From: Paracoccus sp. IB05
GTDB taxonomy: Bacteria; Pseudomonadota; Alphaproteobacteria; Rhodobacterales; Rhodobacteraceae
Reading direction: 5' to 3'
Assembly: GCF_016405985.1 (NCBI RefSeq)
Contig: NZ_JAEFCF010000042.1
Coordinates: 1-45,687, forward strand
Length of the DNA: 45,687 bases
Shown here: positions 7,890 through 16,491 of the stretch, piece after piece
Numbering within the stretch: the stretch's first letter is position 1
How the letters are laid out: each line of letters starts with the position of its first letter
Made by a program: the position numbers and the translations under genes
Notes under the pieces: generated by a model
Told to the model about the DNA's origin: nothing
The model's input: only the letters and a program-made list of their open reading frames with translations
Databases searched by the model: none

Positions 7890-9454
7890 GCGCTGTCTCC
7901 CGCGCTCATCAGCCGGCCAATGGCGTCGCGCGCGCCGGGGCCGTTTTCGACAATGCCACGGATGCGGCCCCGGTCGATCACCGCGATCCGGTCGGCCAGC
8001 TCCAGCAGTTCATCGAGATCGGTCGAGATCAGCAGCACGGCCTTTCCCGCCGCCGCGGCCTCGCGGATACGGGCGCGGGTCGCGCGGATATTCTGCACGT
8101 CAAGGCCATAGGTTGGCTTGGCGAAAATCACCGCCTCGGCAGCACCCGTCAGCTCGCGCGCCAGAAGCACCTTCTGGATATTGCCGCCCGAAAGCTTGCC
8201 CACCGGCGTCTGCACGCCCGGGGTGCGGATGTCGAAGGCCTTCACATGGTCTTCGGCCTGGGCGCGGATCGCCTGCGGGTTCTCGACCCCTTTCTTCCAG
8301 AAGGGCGAAGACCCTATCTCTTTCAAAAGGAAATTCACCGCGACCGGGAAAGTGGCGACGGTGCCCTCGCCCAGCCGGTCATCGGTCACATAGCGCAGCC
8401 CTGCCGCGCGGCGCCCGCCGACGGTCAGCGCGCCGATCTCGCGCCCGTTCAGCCGCACCGACCCGCGCGAGGGCACCTGGCCTGACAATGCCTCCGCCAG
8501 TTCTTTTTGCCCATTGCCATCAATCCCCGCGATGCCGAAAATCTCGCCCTGATGCACCGCGAATGTCATATTTTCCAATGGGATACGGCCAGATCCGGCG
8601 GTCAGGCCTGCGACCTCCAGCACGACCGGCCCAGGCGCGCGCGGCTCACGCATCGCCGCCTCGCCCTGCCCCGCGGCGCTGCCGAACATCAGTGCGATGA
8701 TCCGGGCCGTGTTTTCCGCATCCGTATGCGCGCGCAATTCCTCCGGCCCGATCTCGCCCGCATTTTTCCCCAGCCGCAGCACCGAAATCCGGTCACCATA
8801 AGCCAGCGCTTCATTGAGCTTATGGGTGATGAAGATGATCGCCAGCCCCTCCGTCACCAGGCGGCGCATGAGTTCCCCCAGCGACACCGCCTCCTGCGGC
8901 GTCAGCATTGCCGTCGCCTCGTCAAGGATCAGACAGCGCGAGCCCCGCATCAGCGCGCGCAGGATCTCGACCTGCTGGCGTTCGCCCAGCGACAAAGTCG
9001 CGACCAGAGCGAAAGGATCGACCCGCAGGCCAAGCCGCGCGGCGGTCTCAAGGATGCGCGCCGCCTGGCCCTCGCGGTCGGGGCGCTTCCACCAGGCACC
9101 GCCAAGGGTGAAATTATCGACAACCGACAGCGACGGCACCAGCATCGAATGCTGAAACACTGTGCCGATGCCCAATGACAACGCATGGCGCGGCGAGGTC
9201 ACGGTAACGCGCTTCGCCCCGATCTCGATATGCCCCTCATCGGGCTGTTGCAGCCCGGAAAGCATCCCGACCAGGGTCGATTTCCCCGCCCCGTTTTCGC
9301 CAAGAAGAACATGGACCTCGCCCGCATAGATCCCGGCGCTGACATTGTTATTGGCGATCACGCCCGGAAATCTCTTGGTCACGCCTTTCAGCGCAACAAC
9401 CGGGCCGGGGGTTGCAGATGGCGCATCCGCCATCGCCCCGACAGGTGCCTGCAT
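7886..9454 (-). CDS. BMP-type ABC transporter ATP-binding protein (two ABC domains)
   Basis: A 522-residue double ATPase of the sugar/nucleoside importer type. The first half has a complete Walker A (GENGAGKST), a signature LSLGERQQVEI and Walker B CLILDEATAML. The second half has the degenerate P-loop GIDGNGQKEL usual in this family, and the signature LSGGNIQKV. The 16 residues before the first conserved beta-strand are poorly conserved and an internal Met at 8 is a possible start. It follows the binding-protein gene after 97 bases containing a strong stem-loop and overlaps the next permease by 4 bases. It powers uptake through the two permeases. Confidence 0.92.
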   Translation of the reverse strand: MQAPVGAMADAPSATPGPVVALKGVTKRFPGVIANNNVSAGIYAGEVHVLLGENGAGKSTLVGMLSGLQQPDEGHIEIGAKRVTVTSPRHALSLGIGTVFQHSMLVPSLSVVDNFTLGGAWWKRPDREGQAARILETAARLGLRVDPFALVATLSLGERQQVEILRALMRGSRCLILDEATAMLTPQEAVSLGELMRRLVTEGLAIIFITHKLNEALAYGDRISVLRLGKNAGEIGPEELRAHTDAENTARIIALMFGSAAGQGEAAMREPRAPGPVVLEVAGLTAGSGRIPLENMTFAVHQGEIFGIAGIDGNGQKELAEALSGQVPSRGSVRLNGREIGALTVGGRRAAGLRYVTDDRLGEGTVATFPVAVNFLLKEIGSSPFWKKGVENPQAIRAQAEDHVKAFDIRTPGVQTPVGKLSGGNIQKVLLARELTGAAEAVIFAKPTYGLDVQNIRATRARIREAAAAGKAVLLISTDLDELLELADRIAVIDRGRIRGIVENGPGARDAIGRLMSAGDSA

Positions 9455-9513
9455 GGAGTGGTCCTCATGGAAAACCCGCGGCCCGTTGCCGCCTCGCGGG
9501 ACATGTCACTGAC

Positions 9514-9538
9514 GGGCAGGGCCTGACCGGCCCCGCCC
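9514..9538 (-). terminator. Stem-loop between binding-protein and ATPase genes
   Basis: On the transcribed strand a 10-bp stem with a single G-U pair and a 5-base loop forms right after the binding-protein stop codon. There is no U-tract. Such hairpins usually protect the upstream message from 3' decay or partly attenuate transcription, so that binding protein is made in excess over the ATPase and permeases. The structure is seen; the role is inferred. Confidence 0.55.
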
Positions 9539-9551
9539 CTGCAGTTGCAGC

Positions 9552-10586
9552 TTACTCGACGGTTTTCACCAGAGCATGCACGCTTTCGGCATCATATTTG
9601 GCCTCGACCTTGATCGCGCCGGAAATGACCTCGCCTTTCAGCGCCTCGATCTCGGCCCAGACATCGTCGGGGATATTCGCAGTCTTCAGCAGGCGCAGAC
9701 TGTTATCCGAGAGTTTGATGTCGTAATTCTTTTCGCCGTAAGTGCCGGCCTTCAGATCGGTGATCATCGCGGAATAAACCGGGGTCAGATCCCAGACCAC
9801 CGAGGACAGAAGATGCCCCTTGTCGATCGAGGTCTTGTCGCCGATCACGTCGATGAAATAGGCCTTGCCACCATCGGTCGCAGGGGTGGTTTCCACCGCC
9901 TGAAGCATCCCGAAGGAAGACCCGTTGCCCTGGCCAAAGATGATATCGGCGCCCGAGGCGATCACGGTTTCCGTCACGCGCTTGCCGCCTGCCGCATCGG
10001 CATATGCAGCCGGCCCGATCACCGCATAGCGGACTTCGACCGCAGGCTTCTCGGCCTTGACGCCTTCGGCGAAGGCGATGGACATATTGTTCCAGGATGG
10101 CGGCTCGCCTGACACCACGATACCGACCACGCCGGTGCGGGTCATCTTGGCAGCCAGACGGCCCGCAAGATAGGCGCCATCCGAGCCGGTCGCGGTGTAA
10201 TCGGCGACTTTGCCCTTCGAAAGCTTGTCGGGCATATCGACGATGGCCACCGGCACGCCCAGCTCTTCGCCGATCTCGGGCGCAGAAGTGTTATAGCCCG
10301 AAGCATGGCCGATCAGAAGATCGGCGCCGTCTTCGGCCAGCTCACGCAAAGTGGGGCGCACATCGCCATAGCCGAGGTTTTCGGCCACGATGACCTCGAT
10401 CCCTGCCGCCGCGCCTGCGGCTTTGGCCGCATCGACGCCTTGCTGGTTCCAGCCCATATCGGTGCCCATTTCGGGCGCCAGAATTGCAATGGAATCAATC
10501 TCATCCGCCGAAGCAACAGCCCCCCAGCCCACAAGGGCGAGCGTCAGGACAGCGCGGCTGACAGTGCCGGTAATCGTCTTTTTCAT
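9552..10586 (-). CDS. BMP family ABC transporter substrate-binding protein
   Basis: A periplasmic binding protein of 344 residues, PnrA/BmpA-like. A Sec signal peptide ends near VASA|DEID, with no lipobox Cys, so the mature protein is soluble in the periplasm. The mature start (SIAILAPEMGTDMGWNQQG) and the GHASGYN and FGQGNGSS segments match the Bmp fold, in which early aromatic and Asp/Asn residues bind the ligand ring and ribose. The start at 10586 is chosen for the signal peptide, giving up 19 upstream codons. It is the first gene of the transporter operon and diverges from a small secreted protein gene. A purine nucleoside ligand is the family default; the adjacent B6 catabolic genes suggest a pyridoxine-type ligand instead. 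Confidence 0.9.
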   Translation of the reverse strand: MKKTITGTVSRAVLTLALVGWGAVASADEIDSIAILAPEMGTDMGWNQQGVDAAKAAGAAAGIEVIVAENLGYGDVRPTLRELAEDGADLLIGHASGYNTSAPEIGEELGVPVAIVDMPDKLSKGKVADYTATGSDGAYLAGRLAAKMTRTGVVGIVVSGEPPSWNNMSIAFAEGVKAEKPAVEVRYAVIGPAAYADAAGGKRVTETVIASGADIIFGQGNGSSFGMLQAVETTPATDGGKAYFIDVIGDKTSIDKGHLLSSVVWDLTPVYSAMITDLKAGTYGEKNYDIKLSDNSLRLLKTANIPDDVWAEIEALKGEVISGAIKVEAKYDAESVHALVKTVE

Positions 10587-10632
10587 CTCATCTTTCCCTG
10601 TTGTCGTTTTACAGTTGACAGTCAGCCGCCGC

Positions 10633-10647
10633 CCGGATGCCATCCGG
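10633..10647. promoter_or_regulatory. 15-bp palindrome in divergent promoter region
   Basis: A perfect inverted repeat (CCGGATG, one central base, CATCCGG) lies in the 87 bases between the divergent binding-protein gene (start 10586) and the secreted-protein gene (start 10674). Its position fits an operator serving either gene. No regulator can be assigned from sequence. Confidence 0.35.
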
Positions 10648-10673
10648 TCAGGTGAAATTCAGACGCACGGCTT

Positions 10674-11114
10674 ATGATGCAGTTGTCCCGCATACGTTCT
10701 GTTACGACCCCTGCCCTGGCGTTTGTCGCCAGTCTTGCCGGGCCTCTGACTGCACCGGCATTTGCCGCGCAGCATAGTGTGGAAATCGCAATAACCAATA
10801 CCGGAGATGCGGGCCTCGCCTGCGGTGCCGCGATTGCGCATTGGTTTTCCGAAGACCTGGGCCGTGCGGCGCCGGGCGAGACGCTGGAATTCAGCTTTGG
10901 ATATGACCTTGCAACCGGCACCGTGTTTCGCCTGAACGATGTTGGCGATGAAATGGCGGTGCAACGGGTCTGGTGCGGGCTTGCGGGCAATGCCTGGCCC
11001 ACCCGCGCCGAGATCCCGCTGGAGCGGCGGGCGGGCGAGGCCCCTGCCCCGGTCGCGCTGGACTGCGCGGCGGTGGAAGGCACGACCCGCTGCACGGCCA
11101 AAGCGGCCGAATGA
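10674..11114 (+). CDS. Secreted hypothetical protein
   Basis: A 146-residue protein with a good Sec signal peptide (TPALAFVASLAG ... APAFA|AQ). The mature part is about 115 residues and carries four cysteines (LACG, VWCG, LDCA, TRCT), consistent with two disulfides in the periplasm. I recognise no family. The gene starts with two ATG codons in a row and has only a weak ribosome-binding site. It is transcribed away from the BMP transporter operon, sharing an 87-base promoter region. A link to transport is possible but nothing in the sequence proves it. Confidence 0.65.
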   Translation: MMQLSRIRSVTTPALAFVASLAGPLTAPAFAAQHSVEIAITNTGDAGLACGAAIAHWFSEDLGRAAPGETLEFSFGYDLATGTVFRLNDVGDEMAVQRVWCGLAGNAWPTRAEIPLERRAGEAPAPVALDCAAVEGTTRCTAKAAE

Positions 11115-11267
11115 CCGCGCGCACCCGCATCTCTTGCCGCAAAGCTGTACATCAGACCCCTTTCGTTTGAGGGATATCGTGGCAGGTATCGTTCAGGGGA
11201 ACCCATCTGCCGGCTGCCTGAATCGAGAGAATTTTCCCTGCGGCAGCACAAGAAACCAGGTCCCCGA

Positions 11268-11296
11268 TTGACAGCACAAGAATACGATAACATTAT
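11268..11296 (+). promoter_or_regulatory. Sigma70-type promoter upstream of the SDR gene
   Basis: A perfect TTGACA box at 11268-11273 is followed, after exactly 17 bases, by CATTAT at 11291-11296, a five-of-six match to TATAAT. The SDR gene begins 140 bases further on at 11436. The -10 box and the likely transcription start overlap AT-rich repeats (GATAA-N2-TTATC and GTAATAC), which resemble sites near the GntR gene, so the promoter is probably repressed by a local regulator. Confidence 0.55.
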
Positions 11297-11309
11297 CATA
11301 CCGTAATAC
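11294..11309. promoter_or_regulatory. Possible GntR operator half-sites
   Basis: ATCATAC (from 11295) and GTAATAC (11303-11309) lie across the -10 region and expected start of the SDR promoter. Each differs by one base from the GTCATAC element found between the two divergent catabolic operons. The GT-N3-AC core is the usual recognition core of FadR-type GntR regulators. The assignment is inference. Confidence 0.35.
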
Positions 11310-11435
11310 AATGTGAAAAAATCCTACATCTGCAGCCCTGGCTGAAATTTCCGTCACATGACTGAAATTTCATCATATTCCCGGGGCGGGTGCCGGAATT
11401 TTATCCGGTCACGCCGGAGGAAACGGGAGAATGCC

Positions 11436-12203
11436 ATGCGCAGCGCCATCGTCACCGGAGCAAGCCGGGGCCTCGGAAAAGCCTTTGCCATCGGCCTTGC
11501 CCGGGACGGATTCGCGCTGTCCCTTGCCGCGCGCGACGCGGCTGCGCTTGAGGAAACCGCGCGCGAGGCACGGGCCGCCGGAGCGCCTCAGGTGATCATC
11601 ACCGCGACCGACCTCTCTGAGCCCGGGGCGGCAGGCGAGGTCGTAACGGCGACGCTTGCCCAGCTGGGCCGGATCGACGCATTGATCAACAATGCGGGCG
11701 CCACCAAACGCGGCGATTTCCTCGCGCTGACGGATGAGGATTTCCTCGAAGGCTTCGCGCTGAAATATCACGCAACCGTCCGGTTCTGCCGCGCCGCATG
11801 GGAGGCGCTGGCGGCGTCAAAAGGTGTGATCGTCAATATCTCGGGCGTCGGCGCTCATACGCCCGAACCCGATTTCACCATCGGCGGCTCGGTCAATTCG
11901 GCGCTGATCAATTTCACCAAGGCGATCTCGAAACGGGCACAGGGTGCAGGCATCCGCATCAACACGCTCTGCCCCGGCCATATCGTCACCGACCGCCTCT
12001 CCCGCCGGATCGGGACCCGGGCGGCGGAACGCGGCATCAGTTTCACTGAAGCCCAGGAGGAAATGCGGGTCGAACATGGCATTGCCGCTTACGGCCAGCC
12101 GGAGGAGGTCACCGATGTGCTGCGCTTCCTGTGCAGCCCGGCCGCAAGTTATGTCCACGGCACGGTGATCAATGTCGATGGCGGGGCGACGCCCGGAATC
12201 TGA
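11436..12203 (+). CDS. SDR-family oxidoreductase with atypical active site
   Basis: A 255-residue Rossmann-fold protein with the cofactor motif TGASRGLG (7-14), the NNAG motif (85-88), and the ISG segment (135-137) that holds the usual catalytic Ser. The canonical YxxxK is missing: the expected region (about 146-162) reads FTIGGSVNSALINFTKA, with no Tyr, and Asn or Val where Lys belongs. The fold and NAD(P) binding look intact, so the protein may use another acid/base or act on an unusual substrate. The start at 11436 has GGGAG 6 bases upstream. It converges with the GntR gene (stops 20 bases apart) and has its own strong promoter. A role in B6 or pyridine catabolism is suggested by position only. 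Confidence 0.85.
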   Translation: MRSAIVTGASRGLGKAFAIGLARDGFALSLAARDAAALEETAREARAAGAPQVIITATDLSEPGAAGEVVTATLAQLGRIDALINNAGATKRGDFLALTDEDFLEGFALKYHATVRFCRAAWEALAASKGVIVNISGVGAHTPEPDFTIGGSVNSALINFTKAISKRAQGAGIRINTLCPGHIVTDRLSRRIGTRAAERGISFTEAQEEMRVEHGIAAYGQPEEVTDVLRFLCSPAASYVHGTVINVDGGATPGI

Positions 12204-12223
12204 CCGGGCGGGGTGACGCGCAG

Positions 12224-12931
12224 TCAGCCTTCAGCCGCTTCCTCGGCAAGGCGCTTCTTCAGGATCCCGATCGCCACCTTGCCGGCATTCATCACATGGC
12301 GCGCCGCGAGCTTGCGCGCCTCTTTCCCGCGCCGCGCCGCGAGATGGTCGACCAGCTCTGCCAGTTCCAGCAGGCTTTCGGCGGTGCGGCCAGGCGCCGC
12401 CAGCGAGGTCGCGCGCAACACCATGACCCGCGCATTCAGCGAAGACAGGGTATGGCCAAGCGCCTCATTATGGGCGCCAAAAATCAGGCTCTCGTAAAAG
12501 GCGTTTTTCGCGGTCAGCCGCTCCAGCGGGTCGGTCATATTGCCGATGCCCTTGAGCACCTCGAACGAGGCTTTCAGCGCGGCGATATCTGCATCGGTCG
12601 CATTGCGGGTGAACAACTCGCAGGCGAGGCCCTCCAGCTCGATCCGGACCTGGTAAATACCCTCGGCCTGTTCCGGCGTCAGCACCGCCACGATCGGCCC
12701 GCGATGCGGCACGACCTGAACAAGACCCTCGCTTTCCAGCTGGCGCAGAGCTTCGCGCACGGCGGTCCTGGACACGCCGGTCATTTCGCAAAGGTCACGT
12801 TCGGTGATGCGCTGCCCGGCGGTGAAATAGCCAAGCGCGATCGAATTGCGGATGCTCTCGGTCACCGAATGGCGCACCGGGGCGGCGGCCTTGGTCACAC
12901 GAAACTCCAGCGGAAGGGCTTTGCCGTTCAT
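12224..12931 (-). CDS. GntR family transcriptional regulator (FCD domain)
   Basis: A 235-residue regulator. The N-terminal winged helix-turn-helix includes GQRITERDLCEMTGVSRTAVREAL (about residues 39-62). An all-helical FCD effector domain follows, whose metal-binding residues are probably the Asp/His set around ELEGLA, NAFYESLIFGAHN and ARRHVMNA-like helices. FCD regulators bind small carboxylic acids and usually repress neighbouring catabolic genes. The gene lies between the SDR and the transaminase operon. TATGACAAT-like direct repeats 49-75 bases upstream of its start suggest autoregulation, and similar elements lie between the two big divergent operons. Control of the B6 island by this protein is therefore a reasonable inference. 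Confidence 0.9.
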   Translation of the reverse strand: MNGKALPLEFRVTKAAAPVRHSVTESIRNSIALGYFTAGQRITERDLCEMTGVSRTAVREALRQLESEGLVQVVPHRGPIVAVLTPEQAEGIYQVRIELEGLACELFTRNATDADIAALKASFEVLKGIGNMTDPLERLTAKNAFYESLIFGAHNEALGHTLSSLNARVMVLRATSLAAPGRTAESLLELAELVDHLAARRGKEARKLAARHVMNAGKVAIGILKKRLAEEAAEG

Positions 12932-12979
12932 TCCATACCATCATGATCGGGGCTGCAGCACGGTGTCGCGCCGCCGGCC

Positions 12980-13005
12980 ATATGACAATGTTACTATACG
13001 ACAAT
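12980..13005. promoter_or_regulatory. Direct repeats upstream of the GntR gene
   Basis: ATATGACAAT (12980-12989) and ATACGACAAT (12996-13005) form a direct repeat with a 16-base offset. They overlap the start-proximal promoter region of the GntR gene and the 3' end of the transaminase gene. The TATGAC core recurs at 18163-18169 and, inverted, at 18179-18185 with the same 16-base phasing. This suggests sites for one regulator. Confidence 0.4.
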
Positions 13006-14208
13006 CGGCCCTGGTGAAAGGACCGTCTCTCCGGCGGCGTCGATCACCGAAAGTGCCGCCGCAACTCCGGCGCCGGGGTCGATGCCCTTGACCCCCATCG
13101 CGCGCATCCCCCCCGCCATGGCCGCCACTGCGACCAGCGCATAGGTCGGTTTCGCCGTCGGCCCCATATGGCCGATCCGGGTCAGCCGGCCCAGCGTCTC
13201 GCCGCGCCCCGAAGACAGCATCACCCCGTAACGCGCCCGGATCAGGGCGCGCAGCGCCGCTTCATCGACGCCATCCGGCGTGGCCACAGCGGTGCAGGTC
13301 GGCGAGGCGATCTCTTCGCGCGCCGGCCAAAGCCGCATTCCGGCGGCGATAATCCCGGCGCGGCAGGCTTTCGCGGTCAGCGCATGACGCGCCCAGACGG
13401 CCTCTTCGCCCTCGGTCAGATAGACATCCAGCGCGGCATCCAGCGCGTTGATCTCGGAGACGGACGGCGTGAAGGGAAAGCCCTGCCCCGCCAGATGCGC
13501 CTGCCGCCAGTCGGCAATCGAGAGGATCGAGTCTTTCGGCGCATCCTTATTGGCGGCGATCTTCGCCCAGCCGCGATCCGACACATGCAACAGCGACAGG
13601 CCCGGCGGGCAGCCGAGGCATTTATTCGGCCCGGTGATGAAAATATCCGCCCCGCAGTCTTCGGGCAGCACCTTAACGCCACCGAAAGCCGAGACCGAAT
13701 CGACAATGAAGATCTTCCCCGCCGCCCGGACCACTGCGCCGATCTCATCAACCGGGTTCAGCGTGCCCGAAGGCGTGTCGTGATGGCACAGCGACACCAC
13801 CGCCACATCCGGCCGGGCCGCCAAGGCATCCGCCACGGCCCCCGCCGTCAGCACCTCGTTATAAGGCACCTCCAGCTCAATCAGCTCGCCGGCATAGCGC
13901 GCTGCCCAATAGCCAAAGCCCTTGCCATAGACCCCCGAGACGAGGTTCAGCACGACATCACCTTTGGCGATGACCGAGGCGGCGGCGGCCTCCAGCCCCA
14001 GCACCGGCTCGCCCTGCAGGATCACCGGCGGGGTGTCGGTATGGAAGGCGCGCTGGACCTTCGCATTGACGCTTTCATAGAAGTCCAGAAACGCCGGGTC
14101 GTAATCATAAAGCACCGGGCGCGAGAGGGCGCGCAGCACTTCGGGATAGGCATCGACCGGACCGGTGGTCAGGGTCATAACCGGCGGGGCAATCGGTTTT
14201 CTGGTCAT
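12994..14208 (-). CDS. ppaT: Pyridoxamine-pyruvate transaminase
   Basis: A PLP-fold class V aminotransferase of 404 residues that converts pyridoxamine plus pyruvate to pyridoxal plus L-alanine, a vitamin B6 degradation step in the cytoplasm. It closely resembles the Mesorhizobium loti enzyme as I remember it: LTTGPVDAYPEVLR, GEPVLGLEAAAAS, SGVYGKGFGYW, VCHHDTPSGT-like, TGPNKCLG and SSGRGETLGRLTRIGHMG. With a one-residue offset the key residues coincide: Glu67, Tyr94, Thr145, Asp170, the Schiff-base Lys196, and Arg335 and Arg344. The start at 14208 has AGGAG 6 bases upstream and follows the PrpD stop by one base, so the two are coupled. It is the last gene of a five-gene minus-strand operon. 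Serine-glyoxylate aminotransferase is the broader alternative, but the fit to the pyridoxamine enzyme is much better. Confidence 0.93.
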   Translation of the reverse strand: MTRKPIAPPVMTLTTGPVDAYPEVLRALSRPVLYDYDPAFLDFYESVNAKVQRAFHTDTPPVILQGEPVLGLEAAAASVIAKGDVVLNLVSGVYGKGFGYWAARYAGELIELEVPYNEVLTAGAVADALAARPDVAVVSLCHHDTPSGTLNPVDEIGAVVRAAGKIFIVDSVSAFGGVKVLPEDCGADIFITGPNKCLGCPPGLSLLHVSDRGWAKIAANKDAPKDSILSIADWRQAHLAGQGFPFTPSVSEINALDAALDVYLTEGEEAVWARHALTAKACRAGIIAAGMRLWPAREEIASPTCTAVATPDGVDEAALRALIRARYGVMLSSGRGETLGRLTRIGHMGPTAKPTYALVAVAAMAGGMRAMGVKGIDPGAGVAAALSVIDAAGETVLSPGPIVV

Positions 14209-14209
14209 T

Positions 14210-15556
14210 TCAGGCTCCTTTTGGCGGGCGGGCCATGGCGAGGAAGGCGGCGGCATTGTCAGTCTCTTCGATCCCGGTCAGCGCAGCGACCAGCGTGCCA
14301 GCATCCAGCGCGGCGCCGTTATGGCGGATCTGACCGGCGAGTTTCGCGGCAAGGTCTTCGTCGGACAACGGATATGCAAGCCCGCCCTTCGCGGCCTCGA
14401 CGTGGCGGGTCAGGCGGCGGCCATCGGCCAGCTCCAGCCTGACCTCCGCCGCCTCCAGCGAAAAGCCCGGATCATCGCAAAAGACCAGCCTGGACCCAAA
14501 ATCGCGCAAGACCGGGTCAGCCACCGCCGCATCGGAAAACGCCGCAAGCCCGGCCTCGCCCCGGATCAGGCTCACGGCTACCGCATGCTGCGCCGAGACC
14601 TGGGCGAGCCGCCCCGAGGTCACGCCGGGCCGGTCTGTGCGCGCTCTGAGCAGCGGATGTCCGGTCAGGGTGACACGGGTGATCTGCCCAGCGTTCAGGT
14701 CGGAATGCAGCGCCAGACAGGCCTCGATCACCGGGTTCAGCACCACGCCACAGGGATAGGGTTTGAACGTATTGTGCAAAACCTCCCACCGCTGGCCCAG
14801 ATCTTCAAAAGCGGTCAGATCGGGGGCATCCGAATGCAGCGCCAAAAACCCTTGCCTGCCCTCCAGCGGTGCCTCCGGGCCGGTAAACCCCCGCTGCGCC
14901 AGCAGCGCCCCCATCAGCCCCGCCCGCGCCGCCTGCCCGACCGACAGGCTTTTTGACATGGTCCCGAGCGTCTCGACCGAACCGGCATTCTGCGCCAGCG
15001 CATGGCCCATGGCATCAACCATCTGCGCCCCGGTCAGCCCGAGGATCTGCCCCGCAGCCAGCGCCGCCCCGAACGTGCCGCAGGTCGAGGTGATATGCCA
15101 GCCGCGCGCGTAATGCACAGGATGCAGCGCGAGGCCAAGGCGACAGGTCACCTCCATCCCCGTCACAAAGGCCCGGATCAGCGCCTGACCCGAAACCGGG
15201 CGCCCCTGCCCCGCCAGGGTTTCCGCCAGCGCCAGCACCGCCGGGCCGACCGGCGCGGCAGGATGGATCACGGTCGGGATATGGGTGTCGTCATAATCGA
15301 AAATATTCGCCGCCGCCGCGTTGATATACGCGGACCAGAGCATATCGGCGCACTCTTCCCGCCCGATCAGACTGGCGGTGGCGGGGCCGGAAAATGCCGG
15401 CAGCAGTGCGGCCAGGCGGTCAATCGCGCCCTCGCGCGCGCCGCCGATCGCACAGCCGGTCATATTCAGGAACGCCCGCCGCCCCGCCGCCCGCACTGCC
15501 TCTGGCAGCGGGCCGGGATCAGTGGCAAAGGCGGCGATCCGGCGGCTGAGGGACAT
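14210..15556 (-). CDS. MmgE/PrpD family protein
   Basis: A 448-residue protein of the 2-methylcitrate dehydratase / cis-aconitate decarboxylase / IDS-epimerase family. Visible features are the N-terminal helical domain (RRAFLNMTGCAIGGA), FDYDDTH followed by HPAAPVGPAVLALAE, the GWHITSTCGTFGAALAAG segment, and KPYPCGVVLNPVIEA in the lid domain. The family dehydrates, decarboxylates or epimerises small tri- and dicarboxylates. Its start shares a base with the stop of the preceding dehydrogenase gene (TGATG), and the transaminase gene starts right after it. In this operon it could process the carboxylate skeleton left after pyridine-ring opening, which is inference. Confidence 0.9.
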   Translation of the reverse strand: MSLSRRIAAFATDPGPLPEAVRAAGRRAFLNMTGCAIGGAREGAIDRLAALLPAFSGPATASLIGREECADMLWSAYINAAAANIFDYDDTHIPTVIHPAAPVGPAVLALAETLAGQGRPVSGQALIRAFVTGMEVTCRLGLALHPVHYARGWHITSTCGTFGAALAAGQILGLTGAQMVDAMGHALAQNAGSVETLGTMSKSLSVGQAARAGLMGALLAQRGFTGPEAPLEGRQGFLALHSDAPDLTAFEDLGQRWEVLHNTFKPYPCGVVLNPVIEACLALHSDLNAGQITRVTLTGHPLLRARTDRPGVTSGRLAQVSAQHAVAVSLIRGEAGLAAFSDAAVADPVLRDFGSRLVFCDDPGFSLEAAEVRLELADGRRLTRHVEAAKGGLAYPLSDEDLAAKLAGQIRHNGAALDAGTLVAALTGIEETDNAAAFLAMARPPKGA

Positions 15557-16464
15557 CAGCCAGCGGCCTTGCCGCGCAGCTCGGTGCCGGCCCAGGCCTC
15601 CAGCGGGCGGATGATCTCGGTCATATCGGCATCGGGGCCAAGCTGGGCTTTGGTGATGGAAAACAGCGTCCTGACCGCATTTCCCACCAGCATCTGACAG
15701 CCAAGACGCTCGGCCTCCTCCAGTGCGAGCCGGATGTCTTTCAGCGAGAGTGCAATCGCAAAACCGAAATCGAACCCGCGCGGCAGCACGAAACGCGGGA
15801 TCTTGTCGGTGCTGGCCGAGGTCCGCCCGGATCCCGCATTCAGCACCTCGATCATCACATCAGCATCGAGCCCCGCCTTCGCGCCCATCACCATCGCCTC
15901 GGATGTGATCGCGAGCGAGGCGGCCGAGCAGATATTGTTGATCAGCTTCATCACCTGGGCCTTGCCCGGCTCATTGGCCACGCGAATGACCTTGCCCAAA
16001 GCCAGCAAAAGGGGTTCGACCCGTTCGAAATGCGGCGACGGCCCGGCGGCCATCAGCGCGAGCGTTCCTTTCTTCGCCCCCGCCACGCCGCCCGAAACCG
16101 GGCTGTCGATCAGCGCGATGCCGGCAGCCGCCAGCACCTCGGCCAGATCCATCTCGGCCTTAGGGCCAGTGGTGGAAAGATCAACCACCCGCTTCACGCT
16201 ACCGGGATGCGCGGCGATCTCACGCCCGACCGCCAGCACCACTTCCGGCGTTGGCAGCGAGAGGAAAACCGTCTCTGCGCGGGCGCAAAGTGCCTTGAGG
16301 GAACCGGCATCCTCTGCCCCCTGCGCAACCAGCGCAGCCACCGCGCCTGCATCGCGGTCATTCACCAGCAGCGATGCACCGGCGGCGATGATATTCGCCG
16401 CCATCGGCCGCCCCATATTGCCCAGGCCTACAAATCCGATGCCCGCAAAACCCGTCTCAGCCAT
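15556..16464 (-). CDS. 3-hydroxyisobutyrate dehydrogenase-family oxidoreductase
   Basis: A 302-residue beta-hydroxyacid dehydrogenase. The N-terminal Rossmann domain has the GFVGLGNMGRPMA dinucleotide motif, followed by SLPTPEVV, the substrate-binding DSPVSGGVAGAKKGTLALMAAG motif and the catalytic Lys in KLINN. The C-terminal helical domain is complete. The family oxidises a CH2OH (or CHOH) group beta to a carboxylate; members include 2-(hydroxymethyl)glutarate dehydrogenase of nicotinate fermentation and tartronate semialdehyde reductase. AGGAG lies 7 bases before the start. The preceding SDR gene ends 27 bases upstream and the PrpD gene overlaps it by one base. The hydroxymethyl group of the B6 ring would yield a fitting substrate after ring cleavage. 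Confidence 0.9.
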   Translation of the reverse strand: MAETGFAGIGFVGLGNMGRPMAANIIAAGASLLVNDRDAGAVAALVAQGAEDAGSLKALCARAETVFLSLPTPEVVLAVGREIAAHPGSVKRVVDLSTTGPKAEMDLAEVLAAAGIALIDSPVSGGVAGAKKGTLALMAAGPSPHFERVEPLLLALGKVIRVANEPGKAQVMKLINNICSAASLAITSEAMVMGAKAGLDADVMIEVLNAGSGRTSASTDKIPRFVLPRGFDFGFAIALSLKDIRLALEEAERLGCQMLVGNAVRTLFSITKAQLGPDADMTEIIRPLEAWAGTELRGKAAG

Positions 16465-16491
16465 CTCGCTCTCCTGTTGTGGCCCCGCCCC

